A stretch of DNA of 64,000 nucleotides from contig NZ_JAASUI010000001.1 in the NCBI RefSeq assembly GCF_014224155.1, positions 806,001 through 870,000 on the forward strand, given 5' to 3'. The translations under genes and the position numbers were made by a program. Position 1 is the stretch's first letter, and the number at the start of each line of letters is the position of its first letter. The notes under the pieces are model-generated. The model ran no database searches. It was not told where the DNA came from and worked only from the letters and a program-made list of their open reading frames with translations. This stretch comes from Listeria cossartiae subsp. cossartiae (GTDB lineage Bacteria > Bacillota > Bacilli > Lactobacillales > Listeriaceae). This document shows positions 19,416 to 29,217 of the stretch, piece after piece.

Positions 19416-20422
19416 GCATAGTAGTAGAACAACTCGTTATAAAGAATACTGGCGAAAGATGGGGAAGTCCTTATCTTTTGGAGCAAATCAAAGATAATCT
19501 TGCTACTACAAAAGCCGATTTTGTGATTGTCTGTTCGGAAAGTGAACAAACGATTCTTTCGCAAATACAAGACTACCTTGCTCGTTTTTCTGCTAATATG
19601 TCCGGTGCAGATATTCACTTATTTAATCAAAATCCTATTTTTGTCCAGCACCTACGCAAATTACCGAATGAAGATAGTTATGAAATGACAGATACACTTC
19701 AATTTTTAGAGGAGGCTATTCCGAGTCCAACGAGCACTTATTTGGAACGGGACCCTCATGTGTTATTAGAAGAAGTAGGGCAATATATTTTATATAATGT
19801 TACTTTTTTGAAGGCATACTTTGAAAAAGCGGAAGCAGGGCAGCACTTAATCGACGTCTTTCATCAAGCTAATATGGTTTGGAAACATAGCGTTTTGGAA
19901 GAAACACCGAAAAATGAAGCGAAAATAAAAATTCCGGATGATTATTTAATAAGCGATATGGTGGATTGTTGGTCCTATTACAGAAACTTAGAAAATAATT
20001 ACACAACGTTAAGTTTAGCTTTACTTGATTTTGATAAGAATTTATTTAATTATTTGATTCGGACAAAATTAGGACCGATTTTCCAAAGAAAATTATTGGC
20101 GGGAGATTTAACAAAAGCAACAGATGCGCTAGAAGCATTGACTGCCTTTCTCGAAGCAAACAATAAGCGACTTGTGAGTGAACTTGTTTCGCTAGGCTAC
20201 TTTTATATACAAGTTCCGGTAAAAGAGTATCCAATTTGGAGCAGTAACAAACCGTTTGGAACAGCTTATTTAAAATTCTTAAAAGTACTTTTTGAGAAAA
20301 TGCATTATCAAACGAAACAATATAATTTAGCTTTTTATAGACGTACTACCAATGCGGTGTATAAAGCGGTTGGTTTGAATTCGTTAAATCCGATTGCGAA
20401 ATGTCATAAACTGTATTTTTAA
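19412..20422 (+). CDS. Uncharacterised protein of the WTA operon
   Basis: The 336-residue protein begins within the stop of the preceding polymerase gene (ATGA overlap), so translation is coupled and the products probably work together. It has no signal peptide or membrane helix. It begins with an alpha/beta-looking stretch (FVIVCSESEQTILSQI) followed by mostly helical sequence with a basic, aromatic C-terminus. No known family or motif was recognised. A role as cytoplasmic partner of the polymerase or as a chain-modifying enzyme is possible but unproven. Confidence 0.6.
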   Translation: MSIVVEQLVIKNTGERWGSPYLLEQIKDNLATTKADFVIVCSESEQTILSQIQDYLARFSANMSGADIHLFNQNPIFVQHLRKLPNEDSYEMTDTLQFLEEAIPSPTSTYLERDPHVLLEEVGQYILYNVTFLKAYFEKAEAGQHLIDVFHQANMVWKHSVLEETPKNEAKIKIPDDYLISDMVDCWSYYRNLENNYTTLSLALLDFDKNLFNYLIRTKLGPIFQRKLLAGDLTKATDALEALTAFLEANNKRLVSELVSLGYFYIQVPVKEYPIWSSNKPFGTAYLKFLKVLFEKMHYQTKQYNLAFYRRTTNAVYKAVGLNSLNPIAKCHKLYF

Positions 20423-20429
20423 ATGAGTT

Positions 20430-20469
20430 CAAAAAAAGAAACGACAACACGTTGTCGTTTCTTTTTTTT
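20430..20469. terminator. Bidirectional terminator between the WTA operon and galU
   Basis: A 15-bp stem built on GAAACGACAA and TTGTCGTTTC, flanked by A-run and T-run, terminates both the rightward operon and leftward galU, whose stop overlaps it. Confidence 0.9.
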
Positions 20470-21352
20470 ATTTATCGTTTTCGTGAATTTGTTTGTGTAA
20501 ATCATCAATTAGTTTTTTTACATCATCTTTAATTTCAGGGTGTTTTAAAGCGAATTGCATGGTTGTTTGAATAAAGCCGAATTTATCACCGACATCAAAG
20601 CGTTCGCCTTCGAAGTCGTAAGCAAATACTCGTTGTACTTCATTTAAACTATTGATGGCATCTGTTAATTGGATTTCGCCGCCAGCACCTGGTTCTTGCG
20701 TTTCTAAGAAGTCGAAAATTTGTGGTGTTAATAAGTAGCGTCCAAGAATTGCCAGGTCAGATGGAGCTTTGTCTGGATCTGGTTTTTCGACAAATCCTTT
20801 TACATTGTATAAATTTTTGTCGTACTCGTTAATTGGATCGATGATACCGTAGCGATATGTTTCCGCGTGAGGGACTGTTTGTACGCCGATAACAGAGCTA
20901 TGTGTTTTTTCGTATTGATTCATTAATTGTTTCGAACAAGGTGTTTTGGATTCTACAATGTCATCACCTAACATAACAATAAATGGCTCATTTCCAACGA
21001 AACCTTTTGCTTGAAGGATGGCGTCACCAAGTCCTTTTGGTTTTGCTTGACGAATAAAGTGCAAATTAATGTTGGTTGTTTGTTCTACTAAATGTAACAA
21101 TTCAAGTTTATTTTTTTCCCGTAGATTGTTTTCAAGTTCAGGCACGGAATCAAAGTGGTCTTCGATAGCGCGTTTTCCTTTACCTGTTACAATTAAGATG
21201 TCTTCTATACCTGATGCCACTGCTTCTTCCACTATGTATTGAATAGTTGGCTTATCCACGATTGGTAAAATTTCTTTAGGCATTGCTTTTGTAGCTGGTA
21301 AAAAACGAGTTCCTAGACCAGCAGCTGGAATTACAGCTTTTTTTACTCTCAT
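20468..21352 (-). CDS. galU: UTP-glucose-1-phosphate uridylyltransferase
   Basis: The 294-residue enzyme makes UDP-glucose for glycolipid (LTA anchor) and teichoic acid glucosylation. The nucleotide-binding signature [17 protein letters not shown] lies at residues 6-22, with [26 protein letters not shown] and GGEIQLTDA further on, all in family order. Length is normal. Start ATG 21352 follows AAGGAGAT. It is transcribed against its neighbours from its own promoter. Listeria carries more than one GalU-like gene, so this copy may be specialised for the wall locus. Confidence 0.95.
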   Translation of the reverse strand: MRVKKAVIPAAGLGTRFLPATKAMPKEILPIVDKPTIQYIVEEAVASGIEDILIVTGKGKRAIEDHFDSVPELENNLREKNKLELLHLVEQTTNINLHFIRQAKPKGLGDAILQAKGFVGNEPFIVMLGDDIVESKTPCSKQLMNQYEKTHSSVIGVQTVPHAETYRYGIIDPINEYDKNLYNVKGFVEKPDPDKAPSDLAILGRYLLTPQIFDFLETQEPGAGGEIQLTDAINSLNEVQRVFAYDFEGERFDVGDKFGFIQTTMQFALKHPEIKDDVKKLIDDLHKQIHENDK

Positions 21353-21397
21353 ATTTAATAATCTCCTTCTAATCTAAAATATATATAGACCCACTTA

Positions 21398-21427
21398 ATT
21401 ATACGCTATCCGGCTTTGGGTTTACAA
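21398..21427 (-). promoter_or_regulatory. Likely SigA promoter of galU
   Basis: On the minus strand a TTGTAA -35 (plus-strand TTACAA at 21422-21427) and a TATAAT -10 (ATTATA at 21398-21403) are 18 bases apart, about 45 bases before the start codon. Confidence 0.6.
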
Positions 21428-21527
21428 GTTTTTAACGGTAATGTGCATAAAATAGCAAGTTTTTACAAAGGGTCTAATTAAAATACATAATCGCGCAGAT
21501 CGAAGCTAGTTTGTTATACAAGTTTTA

Positions 21528-21536
21528 TGTTATAAT
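21528..21536 (+). promoter_or_regulatory. Extended -10 promoter of the tarI operon
   Basis: TGTTATAAT at 21528-21536 is a TGn extended -10 with perfect TATAAT. The possible -35 TTGTTA at 21511-21516 is only 14 bases away, so the extended -10 probably dominates. Confidence 0.6.
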
Positions 21537-21577
21537 GTAACATGTCAATATAAAAAACAGTTAAAGGAGATTAGAGG

Positions 21578-22291
21578 ATGATATACGCTCAAATTTTAGC
21601 TGGAGGAAAAGGTACGCGAATGGGTAACGTTAGCATGCCAAAACAATTTCTACCTCTAAATGGTAAACCAATTATTGTTCATACCGTTGAAAAATTTATT
21701 CTAAATACTCGATTTGATAAAATTCTTATTTCCTCACCGAAAGAATGGATGAACCATGCTGAGGATAATATTAAAAAGTATATTTCTGATGATCGTATTG
21801 TTGTTATCGAAGGCGGAGAAGACCGCAATGAAACAATTATGAATGGGATTCGTTTCGTGGAAAAAACATATGGCTTAACAGATGAAGATATTATCGTAAC
21901 GCATGATGCTGTTCGCCCATTTTTAACACATCGAATTCTTGAAGAAAATATAGATGCTGCACTGGAAACTGGAGCTGTAGACACTGTTATTGAAGCACTT
22001 GATACAATCGTTGAATCAAGCAATCATCAAGTGATTACAGATATTCCTGTGAGAGACCACATGTACCAAGGTCAAACACCACAAAGTTTCAATATGAAAA
22101 AAGTATATAATCATTACCAAAATCTAACAACCGAGAAAAAACAAATTCTAACAGATGCATGTAAAATTTGTTTGCTTGCTGGCGACGATGTGAAATTGGT
22201 TAAAGGTGAAATTTTCAACATCAAAATTACGACACCTTACGATTTAAAAGTAGCTAATGCGATTATTCAGGAGCGGATAGCCAATGATTAA
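21578..22291 (+). CDS. tarI: Ribitol-5-phosphate cytidylyltransferase TarI
   Basis: The 237-residue IspD-family enzyme has the [11 protein letters not shown] nucleotide loop at residues 6-16, PKQFLPL, and the THDAVRPFL motif near residue 108. IspD itself makes CDP-methylerythritol, but this copy overlaps by eight bases a polyol-phosphate dehydrogenase gene, which marks the pair as TarI-TarJ making CDP-ribitol from ribulose-5-phosphate for WTA. AGGAGATTAGAGG precedes ATG 21578. Listeria can carry a second TarIJ pair, so copy number should be kept in mind. Confidence 0.92.
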   Translation: MIYAQILAGGKGTRMGNVSMPKQFLPLNGKPIIVHTVEKFILNTRFDKILISSPKEWMNHAEDNIKKYISDDRIVVIEGGEDRNETIMNGIRFVEKTYGLTDEDIIVTHDAVRPFLTHRILEENIDAALETGAVDTVIEALDTIVESSNHQVITDIPVRDHMYQGQTPQSFNMKKVYNHYQNLTTEKKQILTDACKICLLAGDDVKLVKGEIFNIKITTPYDLKVANAIIQERIAND

Positions 22292-23309
22292 TCAAGTATA
22301 TAGACTTGTGTCAGAGAGACAGTTTGAAGTTGCCAATGTGGACGAATCACTAACTGGTGATGTGGTTGTTGTTAGACCCACTCATTTATCTATTTGTGCG
22401 GCAGATCAACGTTACTATACAGGTTCTAGAGGGAAAGAAATGCTATCTAAAAAACTTCCAATGGCGCTTATTCATGAAGGCGTTGGTGAAGTTGTTTATG
22501 ATGCCACGAAAGAATTTAAACCGGGAACAAAAGTAGTAATGATTCCTAATACGCCTTTTGAAGAAGATCCGGTCGTTGCGGAAAACTATTTACGTTCCAG
22601 CAAATTCCGTTCAAGTGGTTATGACGGTTTAATGCAGGACTATGTTTTTATGCGCAGAGATCGTGTTGTAGCATTGCCGGATGATATCAATATGAAAGTA
22701 GCTGCTTTCTCAGAATTGATTTCCGTTGCGGTCCACGCTATTTTACGTTTTGAAGGGAAAAGTAATGCTAATCGGGAATCGTTTGGTGTATGGGGCGATG
22801 GAAACTTAGGCTTTATCACGTCATTACTATTAAAAAATTGGTACCCAGATAGCAAAGTTTACATTTTTGGGAAAACACCTTATAAATTAGACTTCTTTTC
22901 TTTCGTTGATGGCGCTTATGCGATTGATGATGTACCGGCTGATTTAGTCATTGATCAAGCCTTTGAATGTGCTGGAGGAATGGGTAGTCAGTATGCGGTA
23001 AGCCAAATTATCGATGTCATTAAACCAGAAGGAACGATTTCCTTACTAGGTGTTTCCGAGTATCCAATTGAATTTAATTCACGTATGGTACTAGAAAAAG
23101 GACTTACTGTTTACGGAAGTAGCCGTAGCGGTCGCGTTGATTTTGAGAAAACGGTCGAGTTTTTATCAACAAATAAACGCGGCGTCGAATATTTACAAAA
23201 TCTTGTTGGGGAAGTTCATACAGTTCACTCCATTCAAGACGTAATCGAAGCATTTGAAGCAGATTTACGCAGTCCATGGGGCAAAAGCGTTATGGAGTGG
23301 AAGATATAA
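22284..23309 (+). CDS. tarJ: Ribulose-5-phosphate reductase TarJ
   Basis: The 341-residue zinc-type medium-chain dehydrogenase reduces ribulose-5-phosphate to ribitol-5-phosphate with NADPH. Features are [11 protein letters not shown] near residue 35 (metal ligand Cys), LIHEGVGEV, and the Rossmann GVWGDGNLG near residue 170. The start lies inside tarI, giving translational coupling; in other Firmicutes TarI and TarJ form a complex. Together they feed CDP-ribitol to the polymerases in this locus. Confidence 0.92.
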   Translation: MINQVYRLVSERQFEVANVDESLTGDVVVVRPTHLSICAADQRYYTGSRGKEMLSKKLPMALIHEGVGEVVYDATKEFKPGTKVVMIPNTPFEEDPVVAENYLRSSKFRSSGYDGLMQDYVFMRRDRVVALPDDINMKVAAFSELISVAVHAILRFEGKSNANRESFGVWGDGNLGFITSLLLKNWYPDSKVYIFGKTPYKLDFFSFVDGAYAIDDVPADLVIDQAFECAGGMGSQYAVSQIIDVIKPEGTISLLGVSEYPIEFNSRMVLEKGLTVYGSSRSGRVDFEKTVEFLSTNKRGVEYLQNLVGEVHTVHSIQDVIEAFEADLRSPWGKSVMEWKI

Positions 23310-23452
23310 TAAAACATTGGGGAGTTCAGGCTATAAGCTGATGAATTTGTTTGCTAAAGGACATTTAGGAAGCAAGGAATCGAAGTGAGTTATTCGATTA
23401 TCATTTGCGGGTATCCTTAACTTCCCAGCTTTTATATGGAGAGGGAAAAAGA

Positions 23453-24832
23453 ATGAAATTTGCGATTATAATGCCTTTTTATAATGCGGAGAAAAGGTTA
23501 GCATTATCCATAGATAGTATAGTGAAGCAGTCTTACAGCTTTTTGAAGCATGTGGAAGTACTGCTTATTAATGATGGAAGTTCGGATGGAAGTGGCGCTA
23601 TCGCAAATCGTTACGCTGCAAAATTTCCGAACAATATTCGCGTGTTGACCGTTCCAAATGGTGGTCCGGCAAAAGCACGCAATATTGGTATACATAATGT
23701 AAGCGAAGATACAGATTTTGTTGGCTTTTTAGACGCGGATGATATTATGTCTAGCAATATGTTAGCGAGTATTGTTGCCTTTTCAAAGGAGTCTGATGTT
23801 AACATGCTTGTGCCAGCTTTTTATTACTTAGATGATTTTGGTAAAAAACAAAAAATTTCAGCTCATAAATTAAATTACCGTTTTGCAAATGGAAATCGAG
23901 TTGCTGATATCGAAAATGAGCCACAAGCAATTCATTTTTATATTGGCGGTACTTTTTTGCGTTATGATCGTTTGAAAGAATTTGCTTTTGATGAGTCGCT
24001 TTATTTTGCGGAAGATCAGTTGTTAATTACGCAGTTTTTACTGAAAAATCGCCGGTATGGTTTAATTGCGGATGCGGGTTATTATTATTATCGTGATTTG
24101 CAGCAAAAAGGTTCATTAGTAAGTTCGTCTTGGAAAAAGCCGGAAAGGTATACGCCATTTTTGCAAAAGGTCTATCAAAGCTATTTAACCGACTCGAAAG
24201 AAACGTTTGGTAGTGTGATTCCTTACGTTCAGTATTTGATTGCGTATCATGCAAAATTGTTTTTCTATAAAGAAAATAGTTATTTCCGGGAAGTGTTGAG
24301 TGAAACAGAGCAAGAGACCTTTGTGCGGGAATTGCAAAAGATATTGCAGGAAGTTGGGGCTAGTACGATTATGGAGTTAGATACGCCACTCGTAGTCAAA
24401 GAAATGATGTGCTCAATTTTACGAAATGGCTGGCCGCTGCATTTTGAAGCTGTTGACGAGCAGAGAACGCCACTTGTTACTGTGAAAGAAAATTATCGTA
24501 TTGGAAAAGCTGTGACAATTGAATTATTAGTGGAGGAAGCGCGAACGAATGCTAGCAAATGGGTTGCGAGAACGGCTTTCAAAGATGTCCCAGCTCGGTT
24601 AGTTAAACGAAAAGTGGATCAAACTATTTGGGATATTGTTGTTAGAGAACAAGGTACGATAGAAAAAGCGGTATTTAAATTAAAACCTTATCAAACGAAA
24701 GCGCGTCTTTTTTATCAAGCTGAGGAACAGGAAACGCCTATCGCGGACATAAATATCGTAAGTAGCATTTTAGGGAAATTAAAACGCAATCGAGCGTTAA
24801 AGCGAAAGTTTAAACAGGGGGGAGTATCCTGA
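23453..24832 (+). CDS. GT2 family glycosyltransferase of the WTA locus
   Basis: The start is ATG 23453, seven bases after GGAGAGGG; an in-frame start at 23405 precedes the ribosome site and is rejected. The 459-residue protein has an N-terminal GT-A domain (FAIIMPFYNAEKRL, LLINDGSSDGS, NGGPAKARNIG, FLDADDI) followed by about 200 residues of unknown structure. It is similar in its first domain to the bifunctional protein at 17091. It probably adds a sugar to the WTA chain or linkage unit. It is followed by a polymerase gene with a one-base overlap (TGATG). Confidence 0.8.
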   Translation: MKFAIIMPFYNAEKRLALSIDSIVKQSYSFLKHVEVLLINDGSSDGSGAIANRYAAKFPNNIRVLTVPNGGPAKARNIGIHNVSEDTDFVGFLDADDIMSSNMLASIVAFSKESDVNMLVPAFYYLDDFGKKQKISAHKLNYRFANGNRVADIENEPQAIHFYIGGTFLRYDRLKEFAFDESLYFAEDQLLITQFLLKNRRYGLIADAGYYYYRDLQQKGSLVSSSWKKPERYTPFLQKVYQSYLTDSKETFGSVIPYVQYLIAYHAKLFFYKENSYFREVLSETEQETFVRELQKILQEVGASTIMELDTPLVVKEMMCSILRNGWPLHFEAVDEQRTPLVTVKENYRIGKAVTIELLVEEARTNASKWVARTAFKDVPARLVKRKVDQTIWDIVVREQGTIEKAVFKLKPYQTKARLFYQAEEQETPIADINIVSSILGKLKRNRALKRKFKQGGVS

Positions 24833-25986
24833 TGAAATTAGTGCAAAAAGTATATTATTTACTATTTAGGTTAGTGGGATTTTTACCACGAAGAAAAGAA
24901 TTGGTGATGTTTGAAAGCTTTTCAGGTAAGCAATATAGTTGTAATCCGCGGGCTATTTTTGAATATATGGAGGAACATAATCCAGAGTATGAACTTTTGT
25001 GGAGTGTTAATCCAAAATATGTCGCTTTATTTGAAGCATACGGGGTTCCTTACGTGAAGCGCTTTTCTGTTAGTTGGTTGTTTAAAATGGGGCTGGCAAA
25101 GTACTGGATTTCCAATAGTCGCCTTCCTTTAGAACTACCAAAACCGAAAAAAACGATTTATGTCCAAACATGGCATGGCACCCCTTTGAAAAAATTAGGT
25201 GTGGATATTGATGAAGTACATATGCCGGGGCAAACGACAGAACAATACAAAGCTGATTTTGTGAAAGAGGCGCAGAAATGGGATTATTTAGTTTCGCCTA
25301 ATGCTTATTCTAGCGCTATTTTTAGACGGGCGTTTGGCTTTACGGGAGAGATGATTGAGTCGGGCTATCCGCGGAATGATATTTTGTTTAGTGAAGATAA
25401 AGAATTGAAAATCGCGAATATCAAAAAAGAATTAGCTATTTCGGAAGAAAAGAAAGTCATCTTATATGCGCCAACGTGGCGTGATAATGCTTTTTACGAA
25501 ACTGGGAAATACAAATTTGACTTAAAAATCGATATCGCAAAAATGCAAGAAAAGTTTGGCGATGAAATTGTATTACTTGTGCGCATGCATTATTTAGTTG
25601 CGGAACATTTTGATTTCACGAAGTATGGTGATTTTGTTCGCGATGCTTCAAATCATGAAGATATTCGCGATTTATATTTAGTTAGTGATTTGTTGATTAC
25701 CGATTATTCTTCTGTATTTTTTGATTATGCGAATTTACAGCGTCCTATGTTGTTTTATACGTATGATTTGGCAGAATATCGCGATACGTTACGAGGCTTT
25801 TACTTTGATTTTGAACAAAATGCTCCTGGTCCGCTTGTGGAAACGAATGAAGAATTAATGAGTGAACTGGAGAAAATGCTTGAAAATCCACCTAAAATAG
25901 AAGACCGCTTTTTGGAGCAGTTTTGTACTTGGGAAGATGGCCATGCAGCAGAGGAAACAGTGAAAATTGTTTTTGCTGAAAAATAG
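24832..25986 (+). CDS. CDP-alditol phosphotransferase (TagF/TarF/TarL family)
   Basis: The 384-residue cytoplasmic-face enzyme of the Glyphos_transf family has ELVMFESFSGKQYSCNPRAI, the YVQTWHGTPLKKLG core, ESGYPRNDILF, LYAPTWRDN, RMHYLV and LITDYSSVFFDYA, matching residue for residue the order seen in TagF and TarL. It transfers glycerol-phosphate or ribitol-phosphate units to the growing WTA chain. Which alditol it uses cannot be read from sequence alone; proximity to tarIJ favours ribitol. The start overlaps the preceding stop by one base after GGGGGGAG. Confidence 0.85.
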   Translation: MKLVQKVYYLLFRLVGFLPRRKELVMFESFSGKQYSCNPRAIFEYMEEHNPEYELLWSVNPKYVALFEAYGVPYVKRFSVSWLFKMGLAKYWISNSRLPLELPKPKKTIYVQTWHGTPLKKLGVDIDEVHMPGQTTEQYKADFVKEAQKWDYLVSPNAYSSAIFRRAFGFTGEMIESGYPRNDILFSEDKELKIANIKKELAISEEKKVILYAPTWRDNAFYETGKYKFDLKIDIAKMQEKFGDEIVLLVRMHYLVAEHFDFTKYGDFVRDASNHEDIRDLYLVSDLLITDYSSVFFDYANLQRPMLFYTYDLAEYRDTLRGFYFDFEQNAPGPLVETNEELMSELEKMLENPPKIEDRFLEQFCTWEDGHAAEETVKIVFAEK

Positions 25987-25995
25987 GTGGTGGGA

Positions 25996-27150
25996 ATGTT
26001 GAAAAAACTAGCGATTTATATTTACATGCTTGCTGTGAAAGTAACTGGTTGTTTAGCGAGGATTTTTCCAGTTAAGTCAAAAGTTGTTTTTCTAGTAAGT
26101 TTTGCTGAAAATCCCACTGCTATTTTGAAACAAATGAAAGAGATGCAAGTGACGCCAAACACAGTTGTTTTCTATGATCCACGGGTGGATGTGACGGATT
26201 GGTCATTTGACTTTATTCAGTTGAAACCGAAAAATATCGGGCATTTTTTCTCGTTGATGTTTCATATGAACACGGCGAAAGTAGTCATTACCGATAACTA
26301 TTTTGTGGAATTAGCAGGGCTAAAAGAGCGGGAAAATGTGACATGTGTCCAAATTTGGCATGCAAATGGGGCTTTGAAAAAATTCGGCTGGGAAGATAAA
26401 GCTGCGCAAAAAAGAAGTGCCGCCGATAAGAAGCGATTCCAAGCTGTATACCAACGTTTTTCGAAAGTGCTTGTTGGGTCCGACGAAATGGCCACGATTT
26501 TCCAAAAGTCTTTTTTGCTTGATGATTCGCACATGCTGAAATTAGGCGTTCCAAGGACTGATAATTTTTTCAACCAACAACAATTGAAGAAAAACGCGGA
26601 TTGGACGCATGAAAAATTAAAGCTTTCTGATAAAAAGAAATTATTATATGCGCCAACTTTTCGCGATGGGGAGTTGCACAGTACTCGTTTACATTTAGAT
26701 ATTGCGAAAATGAAGCAAGTACTCGGAAATGAATATCAATTAATTTTAAAATTACATCCGTCTATGAGTAATGATTTAGCAAAGGTAGACGATGATTTTG
26801 TTGTCTATGCCGATAAAGAAACGCCGATTGAGACGATACTGCCGGTGGTGGATATTTTAATTACCGATTATTCGTCGATTCCATTTGAGTTTGCTTTACT
26901 GGAAAAACCGATCATCTTTTTCACGTATGATTTGGAAGAATATGATGAAGCTAGAGGGCTGTCAGATGGCTTTTTAGCAACGATTCCTGGGCCATTCGTT
27001 CATACAACAGAGGAACTAATACAAGTAATAGAGCAAGAAGCATTTGATTTAGAAATGGTTCGTGCTTTTGCGGCGAGATGGAATAAATATTCAGACGGAC
27101 ATTCTAGCGAGCGCTTTGTTTCCTTTTTAAAAGAACAGCTGAAAAAGTAG
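25996..27150 (+). CDS. tarB: TarB-like CDP-glycerol glycerophosphotransferase (WTA primase)
   Basis: Start ATG 25996 is preferred since AGGTGG lies at 25985-25990; a GTG at 25987 sits in that site. The 384-residue protein begins with a hydrophobic, amphipathic segment and has the family core CVQIWHANGALKKFGW, LGVPRTDNFF, LYAPTFRDGE, KLHPSM and LITDYSSIPFEFALL. The sequence resembles TarB/TagB, which adds the first glycerol-phosphate to the ManNAc-GlcNAc lipid linkage unit. TarD, which makes CDP-glycerol, is 65 bases downstream, which fits. Confidence 0.82.
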   Translation: MLKKLAIYIYMLAVKVTGCLARIFPVKSKVVFLVSFAENPTAILKQMKEMQVTPNTVVFYDPRVDVTDWSFDFIQLKPKNIGHFFSLMFHMNTAKVVITDNYFVELAGLKERENVTCVQIWHANGALKKFGWEDKAAQKRSAADKKRFQAVYQRFSKVLVGSDEMATIFQKSFLLDDSHMLKLGVPRTDNFFNQQQLKKNADWTHEKLKLSDKKKLLYAPTFRDGELHSTRLHLDIAKMKQVLGNEYQLILKLHPSMSNDLAKVDDDFVVYADKETPIETILPVVDILITDYSSIPFEFALLEKPIIFFTYDLEEYDEARGLSDGFLATIPGPFVHTTEELIQVIEQEAFDLEMVRAFAARWNKYSDGHSSERFVSFLKEQLKK

Positions 27151-27214
27151 GCTCTTAACAAGTAGAGAAATTTTTGTTTTCTTGATATACTACTAAAGAA
27201 AGTAGGTGGGCTTG

Positions 27215-27598
27215 ATGAAAAAAGTAATTACATATGGCACATTTGATTTAATTCACTGGGGGCATATTCGTTTATTAGAGCGAGCAAAAGCTTTGGGTGA
27301 TTACCTTATTGTAGCCATTTCAACAGATGAATTTAATCGAATCAAACACAAAGAAGCATACCATAACTTTGAACATCGCAAGTTAATTTTAGAGGCGATC
27401 AAATATGTCGATGAAGTGATTCCAGAAAGTAACTGGGAGCAAAAATTAGAAGACGTTAAAAATCGCGATATTGACATTTTTGTGATGGGTGATGATTGGG
27501 AAGGCGAATTTGACTTTTTAAAACCTTATTGTGAAGTGGTTTATTTACCGCGTACAGATGGTATTTCCACTTCCAAGATAAAAGACGATTTAAAATAG
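27215..27598 (+). CDS. tarD: Glycerol-3-phosphate cytidylyltransferase TarD
   Basis: Start ATG 27215 follows AGGTGGG at 27204-27210. The 127-residue enzyme carries the cytidylyltransferase signatures YGTFDLIHWGHIRLL (HxGH) and DGISTSKIK near the C-terminus, at the normal length of TagD/TarD. It makes CDP-glycerol for the linkage-unit primer. A TATACT at 27186-27191 might give it its own promoter. It is the last gene of the WTA block. Confidence 0.95.
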   Translation: MKKVITYGTFDLIHWGHIRLLERAKALGDYLIVAISTDEFNRIKHKEAYHNFEHRKLILEAIKYVDEVIPESNWEQKLEDVKNRDIDIFVMGDDWEGEFDFLKPYCEVVYLPRTDGISTSKIKDDLK

Positions 27599-27665
27599 TA
27601 ATAGCACAAAACAGGCGGGCCGATAATGTTCAATTATTAGGTGGTGGGCTTGTTTTGTGCTATTA
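27599..27665. repeat. Long inverted repeat between tarD and pncB (terminator-like)
   Basis: TAATAGCACAAAACA at 27599-27613 is perfectly complementary to 27651-27665, with an inner hairpin (GATAAT/ATTATT) in the 37-base loop. No long T-run follows, so it could be a weak bidirectional terminator or an mRNA-end stabiliser. Confidence 0.7.
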
Positions 27666-27715
27666 TTATGTATAAATGATAACGCAAAGAACTAGTTATG
27701 TTAGGAGCAGAAGAA

Positions 27716-29206
27716 ATGACAAATTTATTTCAAGATGATAGTCTAACGCTGCATACAGACTTATACCAATTAAATATGATGAAAGCGTATTTTGACGATG
27801 GACTGCATGAGCGTAGATCGGTGTTTGAAGTGTTTTTCCGGGATATGCCATTTGATTCAGGTTTTGTTGTGTTTGCTGGCCTGGAACGAATTATTCATTA
27901 TATGCAAAATTTACGTTTTACAGAAACAGATATTACTTATTTACACGACGAACTTGGCTTTGATGGGCCTTTTCTGGAATATTTACGTAACTTTAAATTT
28001 AAAGGAAATATACTTGCGGCAAAAGAGGGCGAATTCGTTTTTAAAACGGAGCCAATCCTTCAAGTAGAAGCAAGTCTTGCAGAAGCACAATTAATCGAAA
28101 CAGTTTTGCTTAATATTGTGAATTTCCAAACGCTAATCGCGACAAAAGCGGCGCGAATTCGTTCGGTGATTGACGACGAAACATTTGCGGAATTTGGTAC
28201 AAGACGCGCGCAAGAAATGGATGCGGCTATTTGGGGGACACGAGCAGCTTATATTGGTGGTTGTGATTCGACGAGTAACGTTCGCGCCGGGAAGATTTTT
28301 GGCATTCCTGTGTCTGGTACGATGGCGCATGCGATGGTTCAAGCTTACCGCGACGAACTCGAAGCATTCAGAAGTTATGCAAAAACGCATTTTGATTCGA
28401 TTTTCTTAGTAGATACATACGATACGCTAAAATCTGGCGTGCCAAATGCGATCAAAGTGGCCAAAGAAATGGGCGACAAAATCAACTTTATCGGTATCCG
28501 TTTAGATAGTGGGGATATGGCCTTCCTATCCAAAAAAGCGCGCCAAATGCTAGATGAAGCTGGTTTTCCAGAAGCGAAAATCTTTGCTTCAAGCGACCTA
28601 GATGAACATACTATTTTATCGTTAAAAGCGCAAAAAGCAAAAATCGATTCTTGGGGTGTGGGCACAAAACTAATCACCGCTTACGACCAACCAGCACTAG
28701 GGGCCGTTTACAAAATGGCTGCGATTGCTGATGAAAATGATATTTTACAAGATTCGATTAAACTTTCAAGTAATACCGAAAAAGTGTCGACTCCGGGTAA
28801 AAAGAAAGTTTACCGGATCATTACAAATGAAGATGGCTTGAAAGCAGAAGGCGATTATATTGCTTTAGCGGACGAATCACTCGAAAATGTCGATAAACTA
28901 ACGATGTTCCACCCAGTCCATACGTATATTATGAAAACAGTCGAGAATTTCACCGCGCGTGAGCTACTTGTACCAATTTTCCAAAATGGGGAACTTGTGT
29001 ATGATATGCCGTCATTAGATGAAATTAAGGCTTATAAAGAAGAAAACTTGGCGCTACTTTGGGACGAATATAAACGAACAGTTCGCCCGGAGCAATACCC
29101 AGTTGATTTAAGTGTAAAATGTTGGAAAAACAAGATGCGCAATATCGAAAAAGTGCGTAAAAGTGTTCAGCTTCATTCACCAGTTGAGCTAGATATGCCG
29201 TTTTAG
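27716..29206 (+). CDS. pncB: Nicotinate phosphoribosyltransferase
   Basis: Start ATG 27716 is chosen because AGGAG lies at 27703-27707; an ATG at 27698 precedes it. The 496-residue enzyme converts nicotinate and PRPP to nicotinate mononucleotide in NAD salvage. Family features are [16 protein letters not shown] near residue 15, the [13 protein letters not shown] motif near 160, GTMAHAMVQ, and the phosphate-binding IRLDSGDMA. It is 11 bases upstream of nadE, forming an NAD-synthesis operon. Listeria needs external nicotinate, which makes this a central gene. Confidence 0.95.
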   Translation: MTNLFQDDSLTLHTDLYQLNMMKAYFDDGLHERRSVFEVFFRDMPFDSGFVVFAGLERIIHYMQNLRFTETDITYLHDELGFDGPFLEYLRNFKFKGNILAAKEGEFVFKTEPILQVEASLAEAQLIETVLLNIVNFQTLIATKAARIRSVIDDETFAEFGTRRAQEMDAAIWGTRAAYIGGCDSTSNVRAGKIFGIPVSGTMAHAMVQAYRDELEAFRSYAKTHFDSIFLVDTYDTLKSGVPNAIKVAKEMGDKINFIGIRLDSGDMAFLSKKARQMLDEAGFPEAKIFASSDLDEHTILSLKAQKAKIDSWGVGTKLITAYDQPALGAVYKMAAIADENDILQDSIKLSSNTEKVSTPGKKKVYRIITNEDGLKAEGDYIALADESLENVDKLTMFHPVHTYIMKTVENFTARELLVPIFQNGELVYDMPSLDEIKAYKEENLALLWDEYKRTVRPEQYPVDLSVKCWKNKMRNIEKVRKSVQLHSPVELDMPF

Positions 29207-29217
29207 GAGGAATTATA

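Noticed and set aside
28133..28677. Several long antisense frames inside pncB and nadE
   Set aside because: They overlap strongly conserved coding sequence, have no ribosome sites and show no protein-like features.
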